A stretch of 64,000 nt of DNA, from contig JAEXRL010000028.1 of NCBI GenBank assembly GCA_023440825.1, positions 124,001-188,000 on the forward strand, written 5' to 3'. The position numbers and the translations under genes are program-made. Shown piece after piece: positions 35,763 to 45,072 of this stretch (position 1 is the first letter of the stretch; the number at the start of each line of letters is the position of its first letter). This DNA comes from Pseudomonadota bacterium (GTDB lineage: Bacteria > Pseudomonadota > Gammaproteobacteria > Burkholderiales > Burkholderiaceae_B). A model generated the notes under the pieces. That model was not told the origin of the DNA, did no database searches, and worked only from the letters and a program-made list of their open reading frames with translations.

Positions 35763-36776
35763 ATGAAAATCACGCGAAGCGCAGTTAAACGGCTCGCTCA
35801 AGCTTGCGCATTGGTTGGTGTAGTTGCAGGCACTTGGTCTGCCGGTGGGTTAGCGCATGCTGACTCGGGAGTGGATTACCCTAAAAAATCAATGCATTTG
35901 CTAGTGCCGTTTCCACCGGGAGGGTCTACAGATGCGGCCGCGCGCATTGTGGGAGCGGGGTTAGGGCAGGCTGTAGGCCAGTCTGTTGTAGTTGAAAATA
36001 AAGCAGGCGCAGCAGGGGTGATCGGGGTCAATACGCTTGCTCGTGCTAAACCGGATGGCTACACCTTGGGTGTAGGGCCGGTAGGCGCCACAATAGTGGC
36101 TAAACTGATTGGTATGCAGGTTAGTTATGATCCGGAGGCCGATATTGATCCTGTCGCGTTTATGGGTGGCATGCCTATGGTGTTGGCCGTAAGTGCGGAT
36201 GTACCGGCTAATTCAGTGTCAGAGTTGCTAACCTTGGTCAAAGAAAAACCAGGCAGCTTCTCCTATGGCTCTTCGGGTACAGGCACTCCGGGGCACGTTG
36301 CCTTCGAGTATATAAAGTCCTTGGTGGGGGCTGACATTGTGCACGTGCCCTATAAGGGGGATGCGCCTTTGATTGTTGATTTAATAGGCGGTCAGTTAGA
36401 GCTAGGCGTATTAACTGGACCAGGCGCTTTAACGCAGAAGGACAATGACAAAATAAAGTTCTTGGCGGTTACCAGTGCAGAACGCTATCCGCAGTTGCCC
36501 AGTGTGCCGACCTTGCAAGAGTCAGGTGAAGTGGATTTGGCGGTAGAAATTTGGAATATGCTGATTGTTCCGCAGGCTACCCCAGAGTCAGTCAAAGATA
36601 AACTAAATACTGAAATGAATGTGCTGCTTGAGACCGCAAGTTTGCAAGAGCAATTCCTGAATCAGGGTTTTTTAAAAACCAAAGCAATGAGTCGAGCCGA
36701 GGTGCGTGATTATGTCGCCCAAGATCGTGCAAAATGGCGTTTGATGGTGGATACCACCGGTGTCAAACTTGACTGA
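35763..36776 (+). CDS. Bug (TctC) family periplasmic solute-binding receptor
   Basis: 337 residues. Signal peptide (1-34, ending SAGGLAHA) and the two-lobed Bug fold: LLVPFPPGGSTDAAARIVG, VVVENKAGAAGVIG, KPDGYTLGVG, and YGSSGTGTPGHVAFEYIKSL with PYKGDAPLIVDLIGGQLELG for ligand binding. Receptors of this kind capture carboxylates or amides and feed TctAB transporters; they are highly expanded in Alcaligenaceae and often lack linked membrane genes, as here. It sits between two catabolic operons and probably supplies their substrate. Confidence 0.92.
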   Translation: MKITRSAVKRLAQACALVGVVAGTWSAGGLAHADSGVDYPKKSMHLLVPFPPGGSTDAAARIVGAGLGQAVGQSVVVENKAGAAGVIGVNTLARAKPDGYTLGVGPVGATIVAKLIGMQVSYDPEADIDPVAFMGGMPMVLAVSADVPANSVSELLTLVKEKPGSFSYGSSGTGTPGHVAFEYIKSLVGADIVHVPYKGDAPLIVDLIGGQLELGVLTGPGALTQKDNDKIKFLAVTSAERYPQLPSVPTLQESGEVDLAVEIWNMLIVPQATPESVKDKLNTEMNVLLETASLQEQFLNQGFLKTKAMSRAEVRDYVAQDRAKWRLMVDTTGVKLD

Positions 36777-36841
36777 TCTTAGTTAAACAACACGGTTGCT
36801 TGGCTGTGACCGAGTAGCCTCGCTTTGCGAGCGATATGTTT

Positions 36842-36880
36842 AAAGAGAGGTCCCGATGTCTAATCGGACCTCTTTTTTTT
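36842..36880 (+). terminator. terminator of the Bug gene
   Basis: Stem AAAGAGAGGTCC/GGACCTCTTT with inner GAT/ATC pairing, followed by eight T. Confidence 0.88.
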
Positions 36881-36918
36881 GCTTCTAGGGCGCACAGTGT
36901 GTGTAGTAAATAGAATAT

Positions 36919-36956
36919 GAAAAACAGCCCTTTATCCTTGGCAGGAAAAAGGGCTG
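36919..36956 (-). terminator. terminator of the CoA-transferase 2 operon
   Basis: On the minus strand CAGCCCTTT/AAAGGGCTG followed by TTTTT, about 30 bases past the stop of the last gene. Confidence 0.8.
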
Positions 36957-36987
36957 GATTGATTGAGCTTAAACTTAGCTTATCCGA

Positions 36988-38211
36988 CTAGATAACTTGT
37001 TGCGCTTTGAGTTCCTGAATTTTTTCTTCACTCAGATTGAGCAAAGACTGCAGCACGGAATCTGTGTGTTGCCCTAAAGTAGGGGGCGGTGTTGTGTACT
37101 GGATAGGAGTGCCGGATAGCTTTAGCGGGTTAGCGATCTGGGGAATTGTGCCTACTGTCGGGTGCTCCATCGAGCGTAGCATTTCACGGTGTTGCACTTG
37201 TGGGTCCTGGAATACTTGATCCAGCGTGTAGATCGGGCCACAGGGCACATTAATGGAGTCTAACGTCGATTGCCAGTGTGCAACAGTCTGTGTCAGCATG
37301 ACTGCTTGAAGCTGGGGGATAAGTTCAGCTTGATTTTCAGCGCGTAGACGATTAATGGTAAAGCGTGGGTCATCTGCTAAATGAGCTAGGCCCAAAGCGG
37401 TGACAAACTCTCGAAATTGGCTGTCGTTACCGACCGCGACCATAATATGACCATCCTTGCATTCAAAGCCTTGGTATGGGCAAGTAATAGGGGAGGCTGT
37501 GCCCATACGTTGCGGTACATTGCCTGAAACTAGGTAGTTCATGGCTATGTGACCTAAGGCTGCAATTTGTGTGTCGAGCAAGGCGATGTCGATATGTTGG
37601 CCTTCTTGCGATACGTTATCACGGTGATTCAAAGCAGCCAGAATACCAATAATCGCGTAAAAACCAGCAGTCAGATCCGAGATGGCATAGCCCACTTTCT
37701 GAGGACCTCCACCTGCTTGGTCAGCAGGGTTGCCCGTCAGGCTCATTAAACCGCTCATGGATTGAAAGATGGGATCGTATCCAGGGCGGTGGCTGTAGGG
37801 GCCGCTTTGACCAAAGCCACTAATAGAACAGTAGACCAAGCGCGGATTTACTTGCTTTAGGCTATCATAATCGAGTCCGTATCTTTTTAAATCGCCTGCC
37901 TTGAAGTTCTCAATGAGCACATCGCATTGGCTGACTAGTTCACGAATTAGAGCTTGTCCAGCGGCTTGTTTAATGTCTATGGTCAGTGACTTCTTGCCAC
38001 GGTTCATGGCTAGAAAGGAAGAGGTTTCTTTGCTGACTTGGCCGTCGGCTGTTTTTGCCCTATAGCCTTGCTGGCGCACATCGTCACCGCGCCCTGGGCG
38101 TTCAACCTTAATGACCTCAGCGCCTAGATCTGCCAGCATTTGCCCCGTCCAGGGGCCGGAAAATACGCGACCTAAATCGAGTACACGGATATGTGAAAGA
38201 CATTGCTGCAT
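36988..38211 (-). CDS. CaiB/BaiF family CoA-transferase (copy 2)
   Basis: 407 residues, clearly related to copy 1 along its whole length. Seen: VLDLGRVFSGPWTGQMLADLGAEVIKVERPG, FLAMNRGKKSLTIDI, LIENFKAGDLKRYGLDYDSL, and the Asp in GYAISDLTAGFY at the catalytic position. Two such enzymes in neighbouring operons suggest one for entry of the substrate and one for a later dicarboxylate, or two parts of a heteromer; this cannot be decided from sequence. It is the last gene of the leftward operon that starts at the flavin reductase gene. Confidence 0.9.
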   Translation of the reverse strand: MQQCLSHIRVLDLGRVFSGPWTGQMLADLGAEVIKVERPGRGDDVRQQGYRAKTADGQVSKETSSFLAMNRGKKSLTIDIKQAAGQALIRELVSQCDVLIENFKAGDLKRYGLDYDSLKQVNPRLVYCSISGFGQSGPYSHRPGYDPIFQSMSGLMSLTGNPADQAGGGPQKVGYAISDLTAGFYAIIGILAALNHRDNVSQEGQHIDIALLDTQIAALGHIAMNYLVSGNVPQRMGTASPITCPYQGFECKDGHIMVAVGNDSQFREFVTALGLAHLADDPRFTINRLRAENQAELIPQLQAVMLTQTVAHWQSTLDSINVPCGPIYTLDQVFQDPQVQHREMLRSMEHPTVGTIPQIANPLKLSGTPIQYTTPPPTLGQHTDSVLQSLLNLSEEKIQELKAQQVI

Positions 38212-38229
38212 AATGAATTCCTGACGTTA

Positions 38230-40560
38230 TTATTTACTGGTGGGAAGCTTTAGCACCATTTTGGCCAAAATATTGCGTTGGATTTCGTTGGTGCCGCTGA
38301 ATATCTTGGCGGCTGCCGAGTTAAATAGCGCAATTTGCACTCCGTCCAGTTCGACTGATTTGTCCTGAGTGTTAGTAAACGTGCAAGGGCCAGCAGTGGC
38401 GGCGTTTTCTTTGGCTGCTTCCAGTAACAAAAGGCCTGTGCGTTCATGTGTCTCTGTTGCCCAAATTTTTAGCATCGATACATGAGCAGGTAGTGGCTGG
38501 CCTTGTTTAACAATATCGGAAAAATGGGCGAAACTAGCGGATAAGTCTTCAAGATCAAGCTGGCACTGGTAGTAGTCCTGCATAAATCCGGCATCGTTAA
38601 CGTGCGTTTCATTCAGTATTTTATCTATGCTTCCCAGTGTGCTTTTCGCGTGTTTTGGGCTACCGCTAAACAAACGCTCTAGCCCTAGCAGGGATTTGGA
38701 AATGTTCCATCCTTCGTTAATTTTTCCAACTAGATTGCTTTGGGGAACCCGGACTTGGTCAAAGAAAACCTCGCAAAACTCTTCATCGCCGGCAATGGTT
38801 TTAATTGGGCGTATTTGCACGCCTGGGCTGCTCAGGTCAACCAGTAGGAAACTGATGCCAGCTTGTTTTTTCACCGTTTTGTCGGTGCGTACCAGCATAA
38901 ACATGTGACTGGCGTCTTGCGCCAAGGTGGACCATGTTTTTTGCCCCGTTACGATGAAATCATCACCGTCAATAACTGCTTCACAGCGTAATGAGGCCAG
39001 GTCTGATCCTGCGTTGGGTTCGGAGTAGCCTTGCGCCCATACATGCTCACCAGACAAGATAGCGGGTAGATACAGATCTTTTTGTTCTTGAGTGCCGTAC
39101 TGAAAGAGAATTGGCCCCAGCATAACTAGCCCTTGGTCTGGAGGTCGGCCTACACCGTAGTGTTCCTGTTCTTCTATCAGGGCGATTTGTTTGTCTGGAG
39201 ATAGTTCCATACCGCCATATTTTTTTGGCCAGGCCGGCGCAATCCAGCCTTGTTTGGAGAGCGTTTTATACCAGTCTCCTATTTGGTGCCAATGCAAGCG
39301 CCGATTAATATGACGAAGATGTTCGGGGTAGTGTTTTTTATAAAATGATCTAAGCATGCCACGGAAAGTGGCTTCGTCCATCGCGTTCCAGTCAGCGTCT
39401 TGGGGAAACTCTTGCCATTGCTCTGTCGAGCCAGACTCCACCACCACGGTGTTTTGCGCTGTCGTGCCAAGCTGTCCAAAACGTTGCAAATGAGCACGTG
39501 CGGTTCCCAATTCGGCGTTCAGAGCAATGGCACGTTTGAGCGCTAGACCGACGTCTGATTCATCCGAGTAGCCCATACCGCCAAACAGTTGTATGGCTAA
39601 TCGGCTAATCATGTCGCTGGCCGTATGGGCACGAACCTTAAGGCGACTAGCCAAGCGGGATAAGTCCTCAGACGTATAAGTCTGACGGTCATTTAATGCT
39701 TCAGACAGTGAGTTAGACAATAGTTGGATTTGTATATAAGCATCTACCAAGCGGTGTTGCACGCTTTGAAAGCTTCCAATGGCCTGTGAAAATTGCTCAC
39801 GTACCGAGACGTAATCGAGCGTCATCTGTAGTGTGCGTTCGGCTAATCCTAATAGTTGTGCAGCTATCGCGATACGAGCCTGATCTAGCGCGTAGTCCAG
39901 ACAAGAGCTAAGCGTTGCGCCTTGCGCCACAATCAACTGTTCGTTCAACGATACCTTATCAAGTATGAGTACACCGTAGTCACTGCCATCTATGCGTGCT
40001 TCAGGGGTCAGATGGATGCCTGAGTGCGTGGCTGCGATACGAAACAGGGTTGGCGTCTGTTGGTAAAGCGCAGGAATAAGCCAGTATTGCGTGCCTTGCA
40101 AAGGGGTGACAGCCAAGAACTTGGCGCTTAGTGTAGCGCTTTGCCCCTCGATTTGTACTGTGCTTAAAGTTGGACTTAATTGCCCAGCTTCGGTTTGCCA
40201 AGCAAGGGTAGTTAAGCATCCAGTGGCAATGCCCTCCAGTGTTTCGTCGCGCAAGGGGCTGGAGGGTAACTGTGTTAGCAAGCTAACGCTTAAAATACCT
40301 ACTGACACGAGTGGGTCGGTGCAGAAGGTAGAGCCCATCTCCTGGCATACGACACGCATTTCTCCCATGCCCAAGTCCAGGCCTGAGTGCACGTCGGGGA
40401 TAAGGATGGCGGGCCATCCGCACTCGGTAATTTGCTTCCAGTAGTGAAGGTCTGTGGCTAGGCTGCGATCTGCTGTTCTGCGTATACGTGCGGCTTGATC
40501 CTGACGACTGAGAAAGTCGCGAGCACTTTCTTGAAAAGCTAATTGGTCTGTTGTAAGCAT
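38230..40560 (-). CDS. fused double acyl-CoA dehydrogenase
   Basis: 776 residues, about twice the usual length, with two acyl-CoA dehydrogenase modules. The first (1-380) has the C-terminal FAD-binding features (TLDYVSVREQFSQAIGSFQSVQHRLVDA, LFGGMGYSDES) but lacks the SEPxAGSD middle-domain motif. The second (about 395-776) keeps it (GYSEPNAGSDLASLR, GQKTWSTLAQDA, VQIRPI) and ends FSGTNEIQRNILAKMVL. One degenerate and one complete module resembles the two-subunit or fused dehydrogenases of steroid side-chain degradation, which fit bulky substrates. It introduces a double bond next to CoA; electrons go to an ETF. Confidence 0.9.
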   Translation of the reverse strand: MLTTDQLAFQESARDFLSRQDQAARIRRTADRSLATDLHYWKQITECGWPAILIPDVHSGLDLGMGEMRVVCQEMGSTFCTDPLVSVGILSVSLLTQLPSSPLRDETLEGIATGCLTTLAWQTEAGQLSPTLSTVQIEGQSATLSAKFLAVTPLQGTQYWLIPALYQQTPTLFRIAATHSGIHLTPEARIDGSDYGVLILDKVSLNEQLIVAQGATLSSCLDYALDQARIAIAAQLLGLAERTLQMTLDYVSVREQFSQAIGSFQSVQHRLVDAYIQIQLLSNSLSEALNDRQTYTSEDLSRLASRLKVRAHTASDMISRLAIQLFGGMGYSDESDVGLALKRAIALNAELGTARAHLQRFGQLGTTAQNTVVVESGSTEQWQEFPQDADWNAMDEATFRGMLRSFYKKHYPEHLRHINRRLHWHQIGDWYKTLSKQGWIAPAWPKKYGGMELSPDKQIALIEEQEHYGVGRPPDQGLVMLGPILFQYGTQEQKDLYLPAILSGEHVWAQGYSEPNAGSDLASLRCEAVIDGDDFIVTGQKTWSTLAQDASHMFMLVRTDKTVKKQAGISFLLVDLSSPGVQIRPIKTIAGDEEFCEVFFDQVRVPQSNLVGKINEGWNISKSLLGLERLFSGSPKHAKSTLGSIDKILNETHVNDAGFMQDYYQCQLDLEDLSASFAHFSDIVKQGQPLPAHVSMLKIWATETHERTGLLLLEAAKENAATAGPCTFTNTQDKSVELDGVQIALFNSAAAKIFSGTNEIQRNILAKMVLKLPTSK

Positions 40561-40573
40561 ATCCGGTCTTTCC

Positions 40574-41446
40574 TCAGAAGTTGTAGAGGCGTGCAGGGTT
40601 GTCTACCCACACTTTTTTTCTTAATGTGTCGTTGCCTAGCCAGTCGTACGCTACGTCAATTAACTGCCCAGGGTTCGGTGCGAGTGCTCCCATGCGCACA
40701 TAAGGCCAATCTGAACCCCACAGCAATCGGTCTGGATTGGTAGCGACTAATGCATCATGGTAAGGGCGTACATCCTCGTAGGCACCCGGTGTTTTGGAAA
40801 CGCGGCATACAGTGAGCTTGAGCCAAACATTCCCTTGATCCAGCAGTCTGAGCAGCAACTGGAAGTGTGGATCATTCAATCCTTTACTAACATCAATATT
40901 GCCCATGTGGTCGATACAAATATCAATACCGAGTTGGCATAAGTCAAAGAGCCTATTTTCATAAGCGGCGTAGGGGCCCCAGAGCTGGGCATGCATACCT
41001 GCGGCTCGAATGTTGGGCGCCAGCTTATGCAGCGAGTCAAACCCTACGCTTCCAGGAAATAAGTGACCAGCAGGATCGCGCGCCTCAATGAAGCGCAAGC
41101 CCTCTATGCCCTTGGATTTCCATGTTTCCAAGGTGGCCGCGGATACATCCTCTTGAGCCACAGCAATGCCACGCAGGCTTGCTGGCCGCTGAGTAATGGT
41201 CTGTATGATAAGGCTGGGGTCAGTACCGTAGGGGGCCGGCTGCACTAATATCCCACGCTCCATACCCACCGTGTCCAGCATACCGAGATAGTGTGTGGAC
41301 GGTGCGTCGGGCAAGGCATAAGTAGGCAGATGATGTATAGGGAACGTGTCAAAAGGTCCGAATACATGACAGTGGGTGTCGCAGCTTAAAGGGGGAAGGG
41401 GGTGAGCGCTAGGGCTAGCCACAATGGCTGTTTCTAAAGTTTCCAT
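40574..41446 (-). CDS. amidohydrolase related to 2-pyrone-4,6-dicarboxylate lactonase (LigI-like)
   Basis: 290-residue TIM-barrel hydrolase of the amidohydrolase-2 group. Seen: SCDTHCHVFGPFDTFP with the metal-type HxH, GMERGILVQPAPYGTD, GLRFIEARDPAG, ICIDHMGNIDVSKG, and the C-terminal Asp in LLWGSDWPYVRMG. These match LigI and its relatives, which open lactone rings of aromatic breakdown products, often without a metal. In this operon it may open a lactone or cyclic ester formed by the other enzymes. It sits 13 bases before the dehydrogenase gene. Confidence 0.85.
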   Translation of the reverse strand: METLETAIVASPSAHPLPPLSCDTHCHVFGPFDTFPIHHLPTYALPDAPSTHYLGMLDTVGMERGILVQPAPYGTDPSLIIQTITQRPASLRGIAVAQEDVSAATLETWKSKGIEGLRFIEARDPAGHLFPGSVGFDSLHKLAPNIRAAGMHAQLWGPYAAYENRLFDLCQLGIDICIDHMGNIDVSKGLNDPHFQLLLRLLDQGNVWLKLTVCRVSKTPGAYEDVRPYHDALVATNPDRLLWGSDWPYVRMGALAPNPGQLIDVAYDWLGNDTLRKKVWVDNPARLYNF

Positions 41447-41454
41447 AATAATGT

Positions 41455-42066
41455 TTAGCGACTAGATAAAGTGGCACACGGCAATTCGCTTAATGCGGGA
41501 TTACCATTTTGAATGGGCACAATTAAGGGGTCGGGCTGCTCATCGGGAACGGGAATGTAGTGGGCATTTAAAGTCATGGATACCATTGTGTAGTACCCCA
41601 CCAGAGCAGTTAATTCGACCACGCCTACAACATCCCAGTGTTGAAGTACTGCATCGTAAATGACATTTTCGACGTTTCCGGTTTGTTGCAACTGGCGTAC
41701 ATACTCATACACCAGGTATTGTTGCTGACAGGAAAAAGTGGGAGGTAGTCCGTTTTTAATTGCTTCGATAATCTCTGATGGCAAACCTGCATCTAAGGCG
41801 GCTTGTGCGTGCACAAACCACTCTACTTGGCTGTTCCAGCGCCTTGCTGTCAGAATAATGGCAAGCTCGTTTAGTAGTTTAGGAAAACAAGTGTCATAGC
41901 GGAGTATGGCACCAAAACTTTGCCAACGTTGGGCAAGTTCAGGTTTGTGAAGGGCTGCGCGTAAAGGTCCAATCAAACGGCCTCTAGGACCGGCGATAAT
42001 TTGCTCGTAAACCTGTTTTTGCGCAGCACTCATGCTGTCTACAGAGGGGAGTGGGATACGACTCAT
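41455..42066 (-). CDS. carboxymuconolactone decarboxylase family protein
   Basis: 203 residues of the CMD/AhpD helical fold. The core is LNELAIILTARRWNSQVEWFVHAQAALDAGLPSEIIEAI: Glu and His (EWFVH) sit where decarboxylases place them, and there is no CxxC, which rules out an AhpD peroxidase. Near the C-terminus VVGVVELTALVGYYTMVSMTLNA is the usual closing helix. Such proteins decarboxylate or isomerise lactones; the link to a LigI-like lactonase next door supports a lactone-type intermediate. ATG 42066. Confidence 0.85.
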   Translation of the reverse strand: MSRIPLPSVDSMSAAQKQVYEQIIAGPRGRLIGPLRAALHKPELAQRWQSFGAILRYDTCFPKLLNELAIILTARRWNSQVEWFVHAQAALDAGLPSEIIEAIKNGLPPTFSCQQQYLVYEYVRQLQQTGNVENVIYDAVLQHWDVVGVVELTALVGYYTMVSMTLNAHYIPVPDEQPDPLIVPIQNGNPALSELPCATLSSR

Positions 42067-42108
42067 TACTCTCTCTTTAGTGCGAAATAGTTGAATAATT
42101 GCTTGAGC

Positions 42109-42723
42109 TTAATCTTGCGGCGCTGTTTTTATACTGGAGTCGCGCTTTGAAAATACCTGGCTATACCAAGTCGCTGCGGCGGGAGCTTGGGCACGCCAAT
42201 CAAGATCGGGAAAGCGAAAATCCAAATATGACAGACTTACGCCCAAGCTTAAGTGACCGATGGTGTAGTGCTTTTCCATTGATGCAGCAAAAATTTTATC
42301 GATGGCGCGTAAGCAATAATCGGTCTTTGTGCTGAATGCGTCTAACCAAGCACTGGTTTGACGCTCTACCTCCTTATTTTTCTCCTGACGCCATAACAAT
42401 AAAAGATCCATTAAACCGTCGCCTAGAGCTTGCTCTTGGAGAGCTTGAAAGCGAGGGCCAGGATGTACAGGAAACAGTTCGGTGTTATTAGCCAGATGCG
42501 CAAGGTATTCGCAAATTACCCGCGAGTCATACAAGGCTGTGCCGTTTTCCAGTAACAGAGTGGGCAGCTTAATCAAGGGGTTGTGAGGCGCTAAATCCAG
42601 GTTGGGAGTGGCCATGGCCACCGGCCAACGCACCATTTCTACCTGATCGTATAAGTCAGTTTCATACAGGGTGATCAGCACCTTGCGCACAAATGGAGAA
42701 CGGGGGGAACTGCAAAGCTTCAT
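42109..42723 (-). CDS. glutathione S-transferase family protein
   Basis: 204 residues. Thioredoxin-fold start MKLCSSPRSPFVRKVLITLYET with the catalytic Ser region, LIKLPTLLLENGTALYDSRVICEYL (cis-Pro and the DSR/glutathione-gamma-glutamyl site), and a helical C-terminal domain with LSYLDFRFPDLDWR. It could detoxify an electrophilic intermediate or act in cis-trans isomerisation. ATG 42723 begins at the conserved start of the fold; it lies seven bases after the flavin reductase gene. Confidence 0.87.
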   Translation of the reverse strand: MKLCSSPRSPFVRKVLITLYETDLYDQVEMVRWPVAMATPNLDLAPHNPLIKLPTLLLENGTALYDSRVICEYLAHLANNTELFPVHPGPRFQALQEQALGDGLMDLLLLWRQEKNKEVERQTSAWLDAFSTKTDYCLRAIDKIFAASMEKHYTIGHLSLGVSLSYLDFRFPDLDWRAQAPAAATWYSQVFSKRDSSIKTAPQD

Positions 42724-42730
42724 GTTCAGC

Positions 42731-43378
42731 TTAGTCCTTATGGTCAGAATCAGTGTGTGTAACGGGGGCTGGCTTGTTTTTATGACGCGGCATCTTGAAC
42801 GTGTCGCTGGCTCGGGTGTACCAGTCAGCACCATGCAATCGTGCGATAGTGTCAAGCTTGTTAGCATCAAAATATGCACGTTCTGGATCGCTTACTGCCT
42901 CGTCAATAACGTGTGCACCTACCACATGGGCGAGATAAATAGCGTTGCTTTCAGTGACTGGAATTTTTTGCCATAAAGTGCATTCCAAAGAGGCCGGACT
43001 AGCACTGATACGGGGAGTGTTGATATGCACTGAAGGGCTGGTAGCTAAGCCAGCGTATTCCAGTTCACTTTGTTCAGCAGGAAATTCATATGCGCTGATA
43101 TTCATGCGGTCAGCCAAAGCATAAGAAACCAGATTGACGACGAACTCATTTTCGCGTTCGATGTTTTGGGCTGTGTGCTTAGCACCTGCACTGTTAGAAC
43201 CGATACCTAAGGCAATAATAGGTGGGTTTCCGGACAGCGCATTAAAAAAAGAAAAGGGGGCTGCGTTCACGAGTCCATTGGCAGACATGCTGCTGACCCA
43301 CGCTATCGGTCTGGGTAATACCAAGCTAGTTAGTAGCTTATAACTGTGAAGATTGTCAGCTTTCAAATCAAAAAACAT
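42731..43378 (-). CDS. flavin reductase-like FMN-binding protein
   Basis: 215 residues of the split-barrel flavin reductase fold: YKLLTSLVLPRPIAWVSSMSANGLVNAAPFSFFNALSGNPPII is the FMN-binding region (rPiawVsT..G..NlAPfS), with HTAQNIERENEFVVNLV typical as well. It probably supplies reduced flavin to a monooxygenase or reduces a substrate itself; no flavin monooxygenase gene is in the operon. It is the first gene of the six-gene leftward operon ending at CoA-transferase 2. Confidence 0.87.
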   Translation of the reverse strand: MFFDLKADNLHSYKLLTSLVLPRPIAWVSSMSANGLVNAAPFSFFNALSGNPPIIALGIGSNSAGAKHTAQNIERENEFVVNLVSYALADRMNISAYEFPAEQSELEYAGLATSPSVHINTPRISASPASLECTLWQKIPVTESNAIYLAHVVGAHVIDEAVSDPERAYFDANKLDTIARLHGADWYTRASDTFKMPRHKNKPAPVTHTDSDHKD

Positions 43379-43486
43379 GGCTTCGCTCCAGCGGATTTAA
43401 ATCTAGTATAAAACATAAAGGCGATAAAGTCATACTTATGGCCTTTATGTTTTGTAAATCGCCTGCTGTAGCGCTTTTACAGGTCT

Positions 43487-44965
43487 TTAATGTGTGCTGA
43501 GTAAGGCTTTCAACTTAGCTACCGCCAGCGCTTGCTCGTCCGGGCTGTATGCGGCAAAGCCTAGTAAAAATCCACGCTGGTAGGGGCTTTGCTGGCATAA
43601 GCCCTGCAAGCCCAAGAGTTCTATGTCATGGCGGCGTGCTTGTATGATCAGGTCGGCTTCGTTGGCGTCTTGGTGTAGGTGGCAGGCCATTTGCATGCCA
43701 CCTGGAGGAACTTGCGCCTGCAAAAAGGGCTGTAAGTGTTCGTGTACCAATTGTGCTAGGCTATCGCGGCGCTTGGCATAGAGTTGGCGCATTTGCCGTA
43801 TGTAGGCGCCAAAATGTCCACCTTCAATAAAACGTGCCAAAGTCAGTTGAGCAATGGAGGCGCTGTGTCCGTCTTGTAATGAGCGCGCGATGGTGAAGGC
43901 CTCGACTAATTGTGGTGGCAGCACCATGTAAGCAATACGTAGGGCAGGAAACAAAGACTTGGTAAACGTACCAATATAGATAGTGCGATTCTGGCTGTCC
44001 AGGCCCTGTACACAGGCAGTGGGTTTGCCATCATAGTGAAACTCGCTGTCGTAGTCATCTTCAATAATCCAGCCTTGATGACGATGTGCCCATTCAATAA
44101 TGCTGAGCCTGCGCTCAAGCGATAGGCTGGTCCCACTAGGAAATTGGTGAGACGGAGTAAGAAACACCGCTTTGGCCGCGTTGGGCATGTCCAGAATACG
44201 ATCCACTTGCATGCCGTGTTCGTCCAGTGGAATAGGTAAGCAACGCAAACCGGCTGCTAAAAAAGCTTTGTAAGCCCCTTGATAAACCGGGTCTTCAATA
44301 AAGACCGCGTCGCGGGGATCCAGCAACACACTGGCAACCAGGGTAAGTGCTTGCTGAGAGCTGGTCAAAATCAGCACTCGATCAGCACTGGCATGCGCGC
44401 CGCGCTCCAGATTAATGTAGTCAGCGATCGCCTGTCGCAGGCTGAATAAACCTTGGGGTGGGCTATGACTGAGCGCCTGAGTGCCATGCTCTCGCAAGGC
44501 CTGGCGCTGTAGCCTTTCCCATAGTGCTAAAGGAAATTTGCGAGTTTCTGGCACACCGGGAGCAAATGGCCGGGGCACGAGAAAGTCGCGCAGGCCGCCA
44601 CTTTGAAAGATGGCTTTACCACGATGGCTAAGATGCATGGTGCTACTAGGAGGAATGGCAGCAGGTCGCGGGCCCTTGCTACTTAAACCACGAGCATGTT
44701 CTGAAACCTGAGTGCCACTGCCCACTTTGCGCACTATAAAGCCTTCGGCCTGCAATTGCGTGTAGGCCGTCTCTACGGTGTCCCGGGATACGTCCAGTGA
44801 TTTGGCCAGCGCACGCGAAGCGGGCAGGGCTTTGCCCGCCTCCAGAGCGCCGTCCAGGATCATTTGCCGAATAGCCCTGTGGATACGGCCATGCAGGGGT
44901 AAGAGGCGATAATCCGGGTGCGTCATCCAGGTTTTAACGGATTCCAATTGAGCATGCTTAAACAA
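43487..44965 (-). CDS. MocR/PdxR-type regulator (GntR helix-turn-helix plus aminotransferase domain)
   Basis: 492 residues. N-terminal winged helix (LHGRIHRAIRQMILDGALEAGKALPASRALAKSL, then SRDTVETAYTQLQAEGF) joined by a linker to a class I aminotransferase-like domain with IEDPVYQGAYKAF, IIEDDYDSEFHYDG, and the PLP Lys in IGTFTKSLFPALRIAY. Such proteins sense PLP or an amino compound. It is divergent from benE with 107 bases between, so benE is its likely target, which would be an unusual pairing. Confidence 0.9.
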   Translation of the reverse strand: MFKHAQLESVKTWMTHPDYRLLPLHGRIHRAIRQMILDGALEAGKALPASRALAKSLDVSRDTVETAYTQLQAEGFIVRKVGSGTQVSEHARGLSSKGPRPAAIPPSSTMHLSHRGKAIFQSGGLRDFLVPRPFAPGVPETRKFPLALWERLQRQALREHGTQALSHSPPQGLFSLRQAIADYINLERGAHASADRVLILTSSQQALTLVASVLLDPRDAVFIEDPVYQGAYKAFLAAGLRCLPIPLDEHGMQVDRILDMPNAAKAVFLTPSHQFPSGTSLSLERRLSIIEWAHRHQGWIIEDDYDSEFHYDGKPTACVQGLDSQNRTIYIGTFTKSLFPALRIAYMVLPPQLVEAFTIARSLQDGHSASIAQLTLARFIEGGHFGAYIRQMRQLYAKRRDSLAQLVHEHLQPFLQAQVPPGGMQMACHLHQDANEADLIIQARRHDIELLGLQGLCQQSPYQRGFLLGFAAYSPDEQALAVAKLKALLSTH

Positions 44966-45072
44966 TGGTCTGCTCCATAGTGGTTAAGTGGCTGGCTAGA
45001 GCCGTCCATTTTAAGGCTATAACAGAATCTTGCTATGACTAATCCTGTTTTATCTGGGGGTATACGCGCTTT

